A stretch of DNA of 64,000 bases from Afifella aestuarii (GTDB lineage: Bacteria; Pseudomonadota; Alphaproteobacteria; Rhizobiales; Afifellaceae): contig NZ_SAUF01000002.1 of NCBI RefSeq assembly GCF_004023665.1, positions 558,001-622,000 of the forward strand. Reading direction: 5' to 3'. Under the pieces are notes generated by a model that had not been told where the DNA came from, searched no databases, and worked only from the letters and a program-made list of their open reading frames with translations. The position numbers and the translations under genes are program-made. Of this stretch, positions 9,092 through 18,090 are shown piece by piece; within the stretch, counting starts at the first letter, position 1, and every line of letters starts with the position of its first letter.

Positions 9092-9943
9092 ATGGATCAA
9101 TCTGACACTCAAATTCCGGCCGACGAGACGGAGCGCAATCGCGCCGATCGGACGCTTCTGGCAGATGCCGCGCGCCGCGCCGGCACGCTTGCGATGCGCC
9201 ATTTCCGGCACGATCCGGAGAACTGGAGCAAGGCCGGCGGCTCGCCGGTCTGCGTGGCCGACATGGAGGTCGATGCCTTTCTGCGCGAGGCGCTTCTGGC
9301 CGCTCGGCCGGATTATGGTTGGCTTTCCGAAGAGACGGCGGACAATCCGCGCCGGCTTGAATGTCGCAGCGTATTCGTGGTCGATCCGATCGACGGAACC
9401 CGAGGTTTCCTCGCCGGCGATCCGCATTGGTGCATTTCGATCGCCGTCGTGCGCGACGGCCGCCCGGGCGCGGCGGTGCTTTTTGCCCCCGCCCTCGATC
9501 GCCTGATGACGGCGACGCTGGGCGATGGGGCGAGCGAAGACGGTGAAAAAATCACGGTGGCGGACCGTCACACTTTGAGCGACTGCGCCATTGCCGGGCC
9601 GAATTCTTGGTTCAAAAGCGAGGTCTGGCGCGAGCATTCTGTTAGGCCTTCGCGGTATTTGCCCTCGCTCGCCTGGCGCTTTGCCAACGTGGCTGACGCA
9701 TCTTTCGATGCGGCCTTCGCGCGCCCTCGGGCACATGACTGGGATCTTGCGGCGTGTGATCTTTTGGTGCACGAAGCCGGTGGCCGGCTGACCGCGTTGG
9801 ACGGACGGCCGCCCGTCTACAACCGGGCGGAGCTGCGGCATGGAACGCTTGCTGCCGCCAATCCGGGACTGCAGGACAAATTGCTTGCCGTTCTGCGCCG
9901 GGTCGAAGAGGAGCGCGCGGCGCGCGCCGGGATCTCTCACTGA
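9092..9943 (+). CDS. inositol monophosphatase / 3'(2'),5'-bisphosphate nucleotidase family (CysQ-like)
   Basis: A Mg-dependent, Li-sensitive phosphatase family protein of 283 residues from the ATG at 9092. An in-frame TTG at 9056 is less likely. The metal ligands are visible: Glu80-Glu81 in WLSEET, Asp98-Pro-Ile-Asp-Gly-Thr in the signature DPIDGTRGF, and HDWDLAACDLLVHEAGG near 222-238. The family includes CysQ, which recycles 3'-phosphoadenosine 5'-phosphate, and SuhB, which acts on inositol phosphate; sequence alone does not separate them here. It is the first gene of the forward envelope run and lies 13 bp before DUF4170. Confidence 0.85.
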   Translation: MDQSDTQIPADETERNRADRTLLADAARRAGTLAMRHFRHDPENWSKAGGSPVCVADMEVDAFLREALLAARPDYGWLSEETADNPRRLECRSVFVVDPIDGTRGFLAGDPHWCISIAVVRDGRPGAAVLFAPALDRLMTATLGDGASEDGEKITVADRHTLSDCAIAGPNSWFKSEVWREHSVRPSRYLPSLAWRFANVADASFDAAFARPRAHDWDLAACDLLVHEAGGRLTALDGRPPVYNRAELRHGTLAAANPGLQDKLLAVLRRVEEERAARAGISH

Positions 9944-9956
9944 TCAAGGGCCATAT

Positions 9957-10211
9957 ATGACCTCTGAACCTCGCGAAACGAAAAGCGGACAGCTTCTCCA
10001 CCTCGTTTTCGGTGGCGAACTGAGCGATCTGCGCGGTCTTCATTTCACCGATCTCGAAGCGCTCGACATCGTCGGCGTCTATCCGAACTACGCCGAGGCC
10101 TACAAAGCCTGGAAGGAAAAGGCGCAGATGACGGTGGACAATGCGCATATGCGCTATTTCATCGTGCATCTGCACCGATTGCTCGATCCTGAACATGACC
10201 CAAAGCGGTAG
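9957..10211 (+). CDS. DUF4170 domain-containing protein
   Basis: A small soluble protein of 84 residues. It contains FGGELSDLRGLHFTDLEALDIVG-type sequence, then YPNYAEAYKAWKEKAQ and a HMRYFIVHLHRLLDPE end. This is the DUF4170 layout known in alphaproteobacteria; the function is unknown. Its last 17 bp overlap the start of the MsbA-type exporter, and the CysQ-like gene is just upstream. Such tight coupling suggests a role in lipid A/LPS handling or nucleotide recycling. That is inference from position only. Confidence 0.8.
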   Translation: MTSEPRETKSGQLLHLVFGGELSDLRGLHFTDLEALDIVGVYPNYAEAYKAWKEKAQMTVDNAHMRYFIVHLHRLLDPEHDPKR

Positions 10212-12027
10212 TTCCGGCGAAATCAGCCGGGACGGTGGCAGCGATACTCTGACGGTCGAGGACATCTCGGCCTATGCCGTCATGCGGCGGCTTCTGGTCG
10301 ACATTCTCTGGCCGCATCGTCGCGTCCTTTTCGTCGCGCTGATCAGCATGGTTGTCGGCGCGGCGACGTCTGGCGCCGTGCCGTTCCTGATTCAGGTCGT
10401 CGCGGACGAGGTGTTCGTCGCCAAGAACGAAATGCTTCTCTATCTGCTGCCGGTGGCGATCATCCTCGTCATGGGCGTGCGCGGCGTTGCCGATTGGACG
10501 TCCAAGGTCACCGATGCGTGGCTCGGCAACAAGGTCGTCTCCGAATTGCGCATCCGCATGTTCGAGACGCTGACGAAGGCCGATCTCGCCTGGGTGGAGC
10601 GCACGCATTCGGGCCGCTTCGTCTCCGCTTTCGTCAACGACGCCGATATCGTCCAGCGCGCGGCCGCCAAAACCATGACAGCGCTCGTCAAGGATTCGCT
10701 GACGGTGCTCTTTCTGACGGCGTCGATGTTCTACATGGACTGGCGGCTGGCGCTCCTCGTCTGCGCGGGCATGCCGTTCGCCTATTTGTATCTGACGCGC
10801 CAGCGCAAGCGCATTTCCGGCTCCGTGCGGCGCTCGCTCAAGGAAGCGGGCGATCTCGGCAGCATGCTGACGCAGACGCTGCAATCCCTGCGCGTCGTCA
10901 AGGCCTATCGCCAGGAGCAGCGCGAGGCCGAGCGCTTCCACGTCATCGTCGACAATATCGTCCGCTATCTGATGAAGACGGCGCGCTCACGTGCTGCCGT
11001 CGGCCCGGTCACCGAGACGCTTTCGGGGGTCGGCATCGCCGCCGCGATCTTCTATGGCGGCTGGCAGGGGATTTACGGCAACGTCTCGCTTGGCCACTTC
11101 GCCGGCTTTTTGACGGCTGCGATGCTGACCTATCCGCCGATGCGCACTCTGGCCCAGACCCAGGCGCAGCTTTCTGAGGGCGTGACCGCGGCAAGCCGCA
11201 TCTTTGCCGTGATCGATCATTCCGCGATCGTCGCGGAAAAGCCCGGCGCCAAGCCGCTCAATGTGCGCGAAGCACGCATCCGCTTCGAGCATGTCGATTT
11301 TTCCTATGACAACGGCACGCCGGTCCTGCGCGATTTCGACCTGTCGATCGAACCGGGCCAGAAAGTCGCTTTGGTCGGGCCAAGCGGCGCCGGCAAGAGC
11401 ACCGTTCTCAATCTCGCCTTGCGCTTTTTCGATCCGAGCGGCGGACGCATTCTCATCGACGGTCAGGATGTTCGCGACGTCACCTTGCCGAGCGTGCGTG
11501 GTGCATCTGCGCTCCTGACGCAGGACCCTGTTCTGTTCGACGAGACGATCCGGACCAACATCGCCTATGGATCGGAAGAGGCGTCGCAGGAGCAGATCAT
11601 CGAAGCGGCCAAAGCCGCTGCGGCGCATGATTTCATTTCCCGTCTGCCGAACGGCTATGAGACGCATGTGGGCGAAGCCGGGGGGCGGTTGTCGGGCGGC
11701 GAACGGCAGCGTGTGGCTTTTGCGCGCGCCATGCTGCGCGATGCCCCGATCCTGCTTCTCGACGAGCCGACGAGCGCGCTCGATGCGGAAGCCGAAGCCA
11801 AGGTGCAGACCGCTCTCGACGGATTGCTGAAAGGGCGCACGGTTCTGATGATCGCGCATCGCCTGTCGACGGTGAAACGGGCCGATCTCATCTGCGTCAT
11901 GGTCGAAGGACGCATCGTCGAGCGTGGCAGCCACCACGAGCTGATCGCCAAGAACGGCGCCTATGCGCGCATGTTTCACACGCAGTTCGTTGGCGAGGCA
12001 CCAGCCTTGGCGGCTGCCGGACGCTGA
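10195..12027 (+). CDS. msbA: MsbA-type lipid ABC exporter (fused membrane and ATPase domains)
   Basis: A half-transporter of 610 residues. The N-terminal part (to about 345) has six predicted membrane helices, and the rest is the ATPase. Walker A GPSGAGKS is at about 394-401, the signature LSGGERQR near 498, Walker B ILLLDEPTSAL near 520, and the His switch in IAHRLSTV. MsbA homologues flip lipid A-core across the inner membrane as homodimers. The neighbours (DUF374 acyltransferase, waaA, lpxK) support a lipid A substrate, although the wider family also exports other lipids. The ATG at 10195 overlaps DUF4170. A 2-bp gap leads to the next gene. Confidence 0.88.
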   Translation: MTQSGSSGEISRDGGSDTLTVEDISAYAVMRRLLVDILWPHRRVLFVALISMVVGAATSGAVPFLIQVVADEVFVAKNEMLLYLLPVAIILVMGVRGVADWTSKVTDAWLGNKVVSELRIRMFETLTKADLAWVERTHSGRFVSAFVNDADIVQRAAAKTMTALVKDSLTVLFLTASMFYMDWRLALLVCAGMPFAYLYLTRQRKRISGSVRRSLKEAGDLGSMLTQTLQSLRVVKAYRQEQREAERFHVIVDNIVRYLMKTARSRAAVGPVTETLSGVGIAAAIFYGGWQGIYGNVSLGHFAGFLTAAMLTYPPMRTLAQTQAQLSEGVTAASRIFAVIDHSAIVAEKPGAKPLNVREARIRFEHVDFSYDNGTPVLRDFDLSIEPGQKVALVGPSGAGKSTVLNLALRFFDPSGGRILIDGQDVRDVTLPSVRGASALLTQDPVLFDETIRTNIAYGSEEASQEQIIEAAKAAAAHDFISRLPNGYETHVGEAGGRLSGGERQRVAFARAMLRDAPILLLDEPTSALDAEAEAKVQTALDGLLKGRTVLMIAHRLSTVKRADLICVMVEGRIVERGSHHELIAKNGAYARMFHTQFVGEAPALAAAGR

Positions 12028-12029
12028 GC

Positions 12030-12728
12030 ATGTTGAAGACACTTGCGCGGAACCCCAAAGTGTCCCGGTTCGTGGGACGCGCGGCCGGCGCCTATCTGAG
12101 ATTCGTGCGCCGTACGACGCGTTTTGCGACCGACCCCGCGGAGCCTTATTCCAAGATCGAGGGCAAGCTGCCGATCATCGGTGCCTGCTGGCACGGGCAG
12201 CATTTCCTGGTGCCGCTGATGCGGCGCGAGGGGCACGACTTCGCCGTGCTCGTCTCCCGCTCCGCCGATGGAGCGATCAATGCCGCCGCGGTCGAGGCGA
12301 TGGGACTCAAGGTGGTGCGAGGTTCCGGCGGTCGCGACCGTTTGAAGGCCGCCAAGAAGGGCGGCGTCGCAGGATTTCTCGGAATGCTCGATGCTTTGGA
12401 GCATGGCCTGTCGGTGGCACAGACCGCCGATGTGCCGCGGGGCACCCCGAGGCGTTGCGGCGAGGGCGTGGTCAAACTCGCACAGCATTCCGGGCGTCCG
12501 ATCGTGCCGCTTGGCGTCGCCACGAAGTGGCGCATCGATCTTGGCAGCTGGGACCGGGCCCGCATTCCGCTTCCCTTCGGGCGCGGCGGCTTTGCGCTCG
12601 GCGATCCGATCTTCGTTCCCGCAAAGGCGACGCCGGAAGAGCTGGAAGCCCTTCGGCTGTCGGCCGAGGAGGGCTTGAATCAAGTTCTGGCAAAGGCGGA
12701 AGAGCTCGCGGGGATCGCCCATGCGTGA
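12030..12728 (+). CDS. lysophospholipid acyltransferase family protein (DUF374)
   Basis: A 232-residue protein of the DUF374 branch of the lysophospholipid acyltransferases. It has the IGACWHGQHFLVPLM segment near 50-64, where the family His lies, SRSADGAINAAAVEAMGL, and the PRGTPRRCGEGVVKLA and GRPIVPLGVA blocks. There is no long membrane helix. In Hyphomicrobiales this gene sits between msbA and waaA, so a role in acylating lipid A or a precursor is plausible but unproven. It overlaps waaA by 8 bp. Confidence 0.85.
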   Translation: MLKTLARNPKVSRFVGRAAGAYLRFVRRTTRFATDPAEPYSKIEGKLPIIGACWHGQHFLVPLMRREGHDFAVLVSRSADGAINAAAVEAMGLKVVRGSGGRDRLKAAKKGGVAGFLGMLDALEHGLSVAQTADVPRGTPRRCGEGVVKLAQHSGRPIVPLGVATKWRIDLGSWDRARIPLPFGRGGFALGDPIFVPAKATPEELEALRLSAEEGLNQVLAKAEELAGIAHA

Positions 12729-14070
12729 AATCGACGGCCCCCCGATGCAGGAAATCGACGGACGTGGTTTCTGGGACCGTGTCGCCTTTGCCGCCTGGCG
12801 CAGCGCCGGCCGGCTCGTCGAGCCCGCTGCGGCCCTGCTTCTGCGCGAGCGCGAGCGACGCGGCAAGGAAGAGGGCGAACGACTGGCGGAGCGCCGCGGC
12901 ATTCCCGGTCGCAAGCGGCCGGCAGGGCCGCTCGTCTGGGTGCATGCAGCGAGTGTCGGCGAGACGAATGCTGTCCTCGCTTTGATTTCGGCCATGCAGG
13001 AGGAGGGGCTCGGCATCCTTTTGACGACCGGCACGGTGACCTCGGCAAAGATCGCCCGCGCCCGGCTGAAGGGCAACGCCATCCACCAATATGTGCCGCT
13101 CGACGTGCCGCGCTATTGCGCCCGCTTCGTCCAGCATTGGCGGCCGGGACTGGCGATCTTCGTGGAATCGGAGCTGTGGCCCGTCGCCATGGACGAGCTG
13201 TCGCGGCATGGCGTGCCGCTCGTCGTCGTCAATGGCCGCATGTCCCCGCGCTCTTTCCGACGCTGGCGGCAAAGCGGCCCGCTCGGACGGTCGATCATGC
13301 GGCGCATCTCGCTGTGTCTCGCGCAGACGGGCGATGACGCAGCCCGCTTCAAGGCGCTCGGCATGGACAAGGTCATGGTCAGCGGCAATCTCAAATTCGA
13401 TGCGCCGGAACCGTCCGCGCCGGCGGCGGAGCTTGCCGCCTTCCGTGAAACCATCAAGGGACGGCCCGTCTTTCTGGGCGCGAGCCTGCATCCGGGAGAG
13501 GACGAGCAGGTTCTGGCCGCTGCGGAGAAGCTGCGCGCCGTGCGTCCCGATCTTCTAACGATATTGGCGCCGCGCCACCCGGAACGGGCCCCGGCGCTGG
13601 CTGATCTTTGCCGCAATGCGGGGCTGACACCCGCTTTGCGCTCGGCCGGCGATATGCCCGACATGACGAAACCGGTCTTCATCGCCGACACGATCGGCGA
13701 GATGGGGCTGTGGTACCGGCTGGCGGACGTGACTTTTCTCGGCGGCACCCTCATTCCGCATGGCGGGCAGAACCCGATCGAGCCGGCGAAACTCGCAGTG
13801 CCGATCCTGCACGGACCGCATACGGCGAATTTCGCCGAAATCTTCGCGGCGTTGCGCACGGCCGACGCCGTCGGCGAAGTGAGCGGGGCGGATGATCTCG
13901 CCGCCCAGGCCGAAGCGCTGTTCGCCAATCCCGAGCACCGGCGCCAGCGCGTCGACGCAGCCACGCATTGCATCGAAAGCCTGACGGGCGCGCTGGAGCG
14001 GAGCCTCGACGCGTTGCGTCCCTATCTGCCGGTAAAACCGGCCGTCGCCCGGGTCGGCGAGGTGGGCTGA
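12721..14070 (+). CDS. waaA: 3-deoxy-D-manno-octulosonic acid (Kdo) transferase
   Basis: WaaA transfers Kdo from CMP-Kdo to the lipid A precursor at the cytoplasmic face of the inner membrane. The 449-residue GT30 protein has the acceptor loop HAASVGET at 75-82, with the likely catalytic base Glu81, and FVESELWP near 140. The nucleotide-sugar binding part contains LGASLHPGEDE and GGTLIPHGGQNPIEPAKL. Its ATG overlaps the stop of the acyltransferase gene, and the stop is 3 bp before lpxK, so the genes form one operon. Confidence 0.95.
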   Translation: MREIDGPPMQEIDGRGFWDRVAFAAWRSAGRLVEPAAALLLRERERRGKEEGERLAERRGIPGRKRPAGPLVWVHAASVGETNAVLALISAMQEEGLGILLTTGTVTSAKIARARLKGNAIHQYVPLDVPRYCARFVQHWRPGLAIFVESELWPVAMDELSRHGVPLVVVNGRMSPRSFRRWRQSGPLGRSIMRRISLCLAQTGDDAARFKALGMDKVMVSGNLKFDAPEPSAPAAELAAFRETIKGRPVFLGASLHPGEDEQVLAAAEKLRAVRPDLLTILAPRHPERAPALADLCRNAGLTPALRSAGDMPDMTKPVFIADTIGEMGLWYRLADVTFLGGTLIPHGGQNPIEPAKLAVPILHGPHTANFAEIFAALRTADAVGEVSGADDLAAQAEALFANPEHRRQRVDAATHCIESLTGALERSLDALRPYLPVKPAVARVGEVG

Positions 14071-14073
14071 GCC

Positions 14074-15066
14074 ATGCATGCGCCGTCCTTTTGGTGGCGG
14101 AAGGGCGCAGCTCTCGGCCGGGCGCTCGCCCCGGCAGGCTGGTTATATGGCTGGTTCACGGCCCGGCGGATGCGCCAACCCGGTGAGGCGGCGACATGCC
14201 CAGTTCTGTGCGTGGGCAATTTCACACTCGGCGGTTCCGGCAAGACCCCGCTTGCCCTGAGGCTCGGCCGCCTGGCGATCGAGAAGGGGCACAAGCCCGG
14301 ATATCTGTCACGCGGTTATGGGGGCTCGACCAAGGGTCCGCTCGCAGTCGATCGCAGCCGTCATTCGGCGAACGAGGTGGGCGACGAGCCGCTGCTTCTG
14401 GCTTCCGTTGCGCCGACCGTCGTGGCGCGCGACCGTGTCGCCGGCGCAAGACTTCTCGCAGAAAAAGGTGCGGACCTCGTCATCATGGATGACGGCTTTC
14501 AAAATCCGAGCCTTACGAAGACGGTCTCGCTCGTCGTCGTCGATGGGGCGAGGGGGACGGGCAACGGCTTCGTCTTTCCGGCGGGACCGCTGCGCGCGCC
14601 CATGAGGTCGCAGCTTCCGCTCGCCGACGGCGTCTTCATCATGGGCGAAGGTGAGCCGGGCGATGCCGTGGCGGCGACGGCCGAAGCGGAAGGCCTGCCG
14701 GTCTTCCGCGGCATGCTGCGCCCAAGCGGCCGCGGCGCATGGCAGAATGAAAGGTTTCTCGCTTTCGCGGGGATCGGCGCGCCGGAGCGCTTTTTTCGCT
14801 CGCTTGAAGACGTGGGGGCCGTGGTTGCGATACGGCAGCCATTTCCCGATCACCACCCCTACAGCGAAGAGGATTGTCGGAGGCTCGTCGCAGACGCCGA
14901 GCGCGCCGGCCTGAAGCTCGTGACAACGGAAAAGGACGCCGCGCGTCTCACCGGACAAGGAGGGGCGCGGCAGGCGCTCTATGAGAGGCTCACCGTGTTT
15001 CCGGTCGAGGCCGATATTCCCGAAAGGGAAGCTCTGTGGGCCTGGCTCGCCGAGCGCCTCTTCTGA
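14074..15066 (+). CDS. lpxK: tetraacyldisaccharide 4'-kinase
   Basis: LpxK phosphorylates the 4' position of the lipid A disaccharide. The 330-residue protein has an N-terminal hydrophobic segment (GWLYGWFTA) for membrane contact. The P-loop is at 53-58 in FTLGGSGKTPLAL. Other family marks are YLSRGYGG, DEPLLLA, the IMDDGFQNPSL segment with catalytic Asp residues, and DHHPYSEEDC and TTEKDAARL near the C-terminus. It is last in the forward lipid A run and convergent with the DUF2093 gene. Confidence 0.95.
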   Translation: MHAPSFWWRKGAALGRALAPAGWLYGWFTARRMRQPGEAATCPVLCVGNFTLGGSGKTPLALRLGRLAIEKGHKPGYLSRGYGGSTKGPLAVDRSRHSANEVGDEPLLLASVAPTVVARDRVAGARLLAEKGADLVIMDDGFQNPSLTKTVSLVVVDGARGTGNGFVFPAGPLRAPMRSQLPLADGVFIMGEGEPGDAVAATAEAEGLPVFRGMLRPSGRGAWQNERFLAFAGIGAPERFFRSLEDVGAVVAIRQPFPDHHPYSEEDCRRLVADAERAGLKLVTTEKDAARLTGQGGARQALYERLTVFPVEADIPEREALWAWLAERLF

Positions 15067-15085
15067 GGCGACGTGTGCCTGCGGG

Positions 15086-15316
15086 CTATCCGGCCGCCTT
15101 GGCGTCGCGCAGCTCGAGCTCGCGCTTCAAGGACGCCGCCGCATCGGCATAGGGCTCCTGCCGGTCGACGCTCCAATAGCGCAGCTCCGAAAGCGGTATG
15201 TGCGTGCCCGTGACGGCACATGTCACGAACGTGCCGGGAACCGTCACCTGGAAATCTCCATCGAGATAGCGGATTTTGGCCTCGCCGCCGGGGCCTATGC
15301 CTTCATATCTGTTCAT
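15086..15316 (-). CDS. DUF2093 domain-containing protein
   Basis: A 76-residue protein. GGEAKIRYLDGDFQV, FVTCAVTGTHIPLSELRYWSV and RQEPYADAAASLKRELE match the layout of DUF2093, a small alphaproteobacterial family of unknown function. There is no signal peptide or membrane segment. It lies at the 3' side of lpxK on the opposite strand. Confidence 0.85.
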   Translation of the reverse strand: MNRYEGIGPGGEAKIRYLDGDFQVTVPGTFVTCAVTGTHIPLSELRYWSVDRQEPYADAAASLKRELELRDAKAAG

Positions 15317-15357
15317 GATCTCTAACTAATGGCTTTTGGACGGGAATTGAAGCCGCA

Positions 15358-17226
15358 TCAGGCCCGCTCGGTTTCACGCGCGGGCGGTGGCGGAACGTGG
15401 TCGTCGTCTTCTTCCTCGTCGCGCGCGCGGTGTTTTTCCGGCGGGACGAGAGGTTCGGGCTCGACCTTCTGCGGATGCATCAGGTGACGGCCGGAGGAGA
15501 AGTCGCCGCTCCTCTGCCAGGAGAGCCTCTCCGCATCGCGCCGCCGCACATCTTCGAGCGTCGCCTGGACTTCTTCGCGATCGAAGCCGATCGCCATCAG
15601 CGCTTCGCCGCCGAAGACGAGGCCCGATTCGTAGGTCTCTCGCAGCTCGTAATCGACGCCCTTTTCGATGAGTTCGAGCGTGTGCGCCCGGTCCCAGGCG
15701 CGCGCATAGATCTCCGCCTGGTCGAACTCCGCGACGAGAATGTCGACGATCCGGTTGGTGGTTTCCCGCTGGTCGACGCAGACGCAAATGAGCTTGGCTT
15801 CCTCGGCGCCGGCGGCGCGCAACACGTCGATGCGGGTGCCGTCGCCAAAATAGATGCGGAAGCCGAAGCGGGCGGCCTGGCGGATGCGTTCCGCATTCGC
15901 CTCGATGATCGTCACATTGACGTTGCGGGCGAGCAGCACCTGACTGACGATCTGTCCGAAGCGGCCGAAGCCGATCACCAGCACCTCGCCGCCGGCTCCC
16001 TCGAAATCCTCTTCCATGGCGTCTTCGTCCTCTTCGATGAGGAGGAATTTGCTGAGCCAGAGCGACAGTGGCGTGAGCGCCATGGAGAAGGTGACGATCG
16101 CTGCGACGAAGGAGGTCTCGGACGGCCAGAGCGCCCGTGTGGCGGCCGCCGAGGCGAAGAGAACGAAGGCGAATTCACCGGCCTGAGGCAACAGGGTGGC
16201 GGTGCGGACCGCATTGTTGTGGCTGGCACCGAAGAGCCGGTTGAGCCCGTAGAGGATCGCGCCCTTGAGGAGCATGACGATCGGCACGACGAGGAGGATG
16301 CGCCACCAGGCCACGAGCACGCTCGACAGATTGATCGACATGCCGACGGCGATGAAGAAAAGGCCGAGAAGGAGCCCGCGAAAGGGCTCGATATTGGCCT
16401 CCAGCTCGTGGCGAAACGAGGAATCGGCAAGCATCACACCGGCGATGAAGGCGCCCATGGCCATCGACATGCCGGCCATGTCCATGATGGCCGCGGCTGC
16501 GAGCACGACCAGAAGTGCCGCGGCGGTCATGATTTCGCGCGCCTTGGTGGCTGCGAGGAGGCGGAACATCGGATTGAGCAGAAAGCGGCCCGCGAGAAGC
16601 AGGAGGCCGGTGGCGACAACGAGCTTGATCACCTCCACCAGCCCGCTCGAGGCCGCATTCTCCGTATTGCCTGGCGACATCAGCGGCACCAGAGCCAGAA
16701 GCGGCACGATGGCGATGTCCTGAAAGAGCAGGATGGAAAAGCTCTTCTGCCCATAGGGCGTCTTCAGATCGTTCCTTTCCGCCAGATCCTGCATGCCGTA
16801 GGCGGTCGACGACATGGCGAGACCGAAGCCGATGATCAACGCCGGCTCCAGGCGCCAGCCGAACAGAAAGAAGCCGAGGCTGAGGACGATGCCGGTGATG
16901 CCGACCTGGGCCGCGCCCATGCCGAAAATATCGCGCCGCATCGTCCAGAGCTTCGAGGGCTTGAGCTCGAGGCCGATGATGAACAGGAACATGACGACGC
17001 CGAGCTCGGAGACGTGCAGGATCTGTTCCGGCTCGCTGATGAGGCGCGCCAGCGGGCCGATGATGACGCCGGCCGCCAGATATCCGAGAACGGAGCCGAG
17101 GCCGAGACGCTTGGCGAGCGGCACCATCAGCACGGCTGCTCCAAGCAGGATCAGCGGCTCGGCAAAGAGCACAGCATTGGTGGCGCCGGCGGCTTCCGCG
17201 ACGGCTTCCGCTGTTGAAGCGGCCAT
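15358..17226 (-). CDS. CPA2-family cation:proton antiporter with RCK/TrkA-N domain
   Basis: A KefB/KefC-type transporter of 622 residues. An Na/H exchanger domain of about twelve hydrophobic helices fills roughly residues 18-400. A cytoplasmic NAD-binding Rossmann (TrkA-N/RCK) domain begins at about 415 with VIGFGRFGQIVSQVLL. The C-terminus is acidic then Pro-rich. Family members move K+ or Na+ against protons, and RCK domains sense NAD(H) or glutathione adducts. No KefF/KefG partner is next to it. The ATG at 17226 is preceded by AGGCTGACTGGA. Exact ion unknown. Confidence 0.88.
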   Translation of the reverse strand: MAASTAEAVAEAAGATNAVLFAEPLILLGAAVLMVPLAKRLGLGSVLGYLAAGVIIGPLARLISEPEQILHVSELGVVMFLFIIGLELKPSKLWTMRRDIFGMGAAQVGITGIVLSLGFFLFGWRLEPALIIGFGLAMSSTAYGMQDLAERNDLKTPYGQKSFSILLFQDIAIVPLLALVPLMSPGNTENAASSGLVEVIKLVVATGLLLLAGRFLLNPMFRLLAATKAREIMTAAALLVVLAAAAIMDMAGMSMAMGAFIAGVMLADSSFRHELEANIEPFRGLLLGLFFIAVGMSINLSSVLVAWWRILLVVPIVMLLKGAILYGLNRLFGASHNNAVRTATLLPQAGEFAFVLFASAAATRALWPSETSFVAAIVTFSMALTPLSLWLSKFLLIEEDEDAMEEDFEGAGGEVLVIGFGRFGQIVSQVLLARNVNVTIIEANAERIRQAARFGFRIYFGDGTRIDVLRAAGAEEAKLICVCVDQRETTNRIVDILVAEFDQAEIYARAWDRAHTLELIEKGVDYELRETYESGLVFGGEALMAIGFDREEVQATLEDVRRRDAERLSWQRSGDFSSGRHLMHPQKVEPEPLVPPEKHRARDEEEDDDHVPPPPARETERA

Positions 17227-17327
17227 TCCAGTCAGCCTCGAAGGATTTGTATGAGACGATACAGTCTTAATGCCGCCGCTTGAAGAGGGCGAAAGTGTAA
17301 GAGGGCCAAGACTTGCGGCAGTATCTT

Positions 17328-17369
17328 AAAAAAAGCCGTGATCGAGGGGCGTCGTTGGCGCTGCGGCTT
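17328..17369 (-). terminator. possible intrinsic terminator after the peroxiredoxin gene
   Basis: Read on the minus strand, aagccg (17369-17364) pairs with cggctt (17338-17333), followed directly by a run of T (17332-17328). The loop is long (25 nt), so the hairpin is weak. It lies 113 bp after the peroxiredoxin stop and before the antiporter gene. Confidence 0.35.
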
Positions 17370-17481
17370 GAGGTGAGCGGACGCATCAACCTCTATTTCC
17401 GCCGCGCGAGGCCGTCGCGCGGCAGGTTGTCGTGTTGCAGGAAGCGCGGCCCGTCATAACGGACCGCGCGAAAGTCCTGGA

Positions 17482-17967
17482 TTAGAGTGCTTCGAGAACT
17501 GCAGCTGCCGTCGACTTCTCCGCATCTGACGGCGCGTCTTCGACGTAGATCGATTTCACCACACCATCTTCCACAATGGCGGCAAAGCGTGCGAGCCGGG
17601 TCCCGAGGCCCGCGCCCGACCCGTCGATGGCAAGGCCCGCCGCCTTCGCAAATTCGGCATTCCCATCGGAAAGGAAGGGGATTTTGCCGGTGGCGCCGGT
17701 CGTCTCGGACCAGGCCTTGAGCACGAAGGGATCGTTGACGGCGACGAGCGCGATCGTGTCGACGCCGCGCTCCTTGATCGCGTCGTAATGCTCCAAAAAG
17801 CCGGGCAGATGCTTGTTCTGGCAGGTCGGCGTGAAGGCGCCGGGCACGCCGAACAGAACGACCTTCTTGCCGGGAAAGATCTCGTCCGTGGTGCGCTTTT
17901 CCGGGCCGTTTTCGCCGGAGACGAAGAAGGTGGTCCCTGGGATGCGATCGCCGGCGGAAAGGGTCAT
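17482..17967 (-). CDS. peroxiredoxin (Prx5/redoxin family)
   Basis: A thiol peroxidase of 161 residues that reduces hydroperoxides. The peroxidatic Cys49 lies in VPGAFTPTCQ, followed by the HLPGFLE segment; the conserved Trp-Ser-Glu is in KAWSETTGA and the active-site Arg region in GTRLARFA. This matches the Prx5 (glutaredoxin-dependent) class. It has no signal peptide. The ATG is preceded by AGGAG six bases upstream. A single-gene unit. Confidence 0.92.
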   Translation of the reverse strand: MTLSAGDRIPGTTFFVSGENGPEKRTTDEIFPGKKVVLFGVPGAFTPTCQNKHLPGFLEHYDAIKERGVDTIALVAVNDPFVLKAWSETTGATGKIPFLSDGNAEFAKAAGLAIDGSGAGLGTRLARFAAIVEDGVVKSIYVEDAPSDAEKSTAAAVLEAL

Positions 17968-18090
17968 GAAGATCTCCTGATGGTAGAAACACGCAAAATC
18001 GAGGGGCGCCGCGCTGTTTGCGGGCGGCGTAGCTCCGATTTAGGGCGGCGCCGGGACGTTTGAAGTCGTGAGCGCGAAGAGAGTGTTTCG

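Noticed and set aside
15397-17217. Open frame of about 600 codons opposite the antiporter gene
   Set aside because: Asp/Glu/His/Arg-rich antisense of a hydrophobic protein; no domain.
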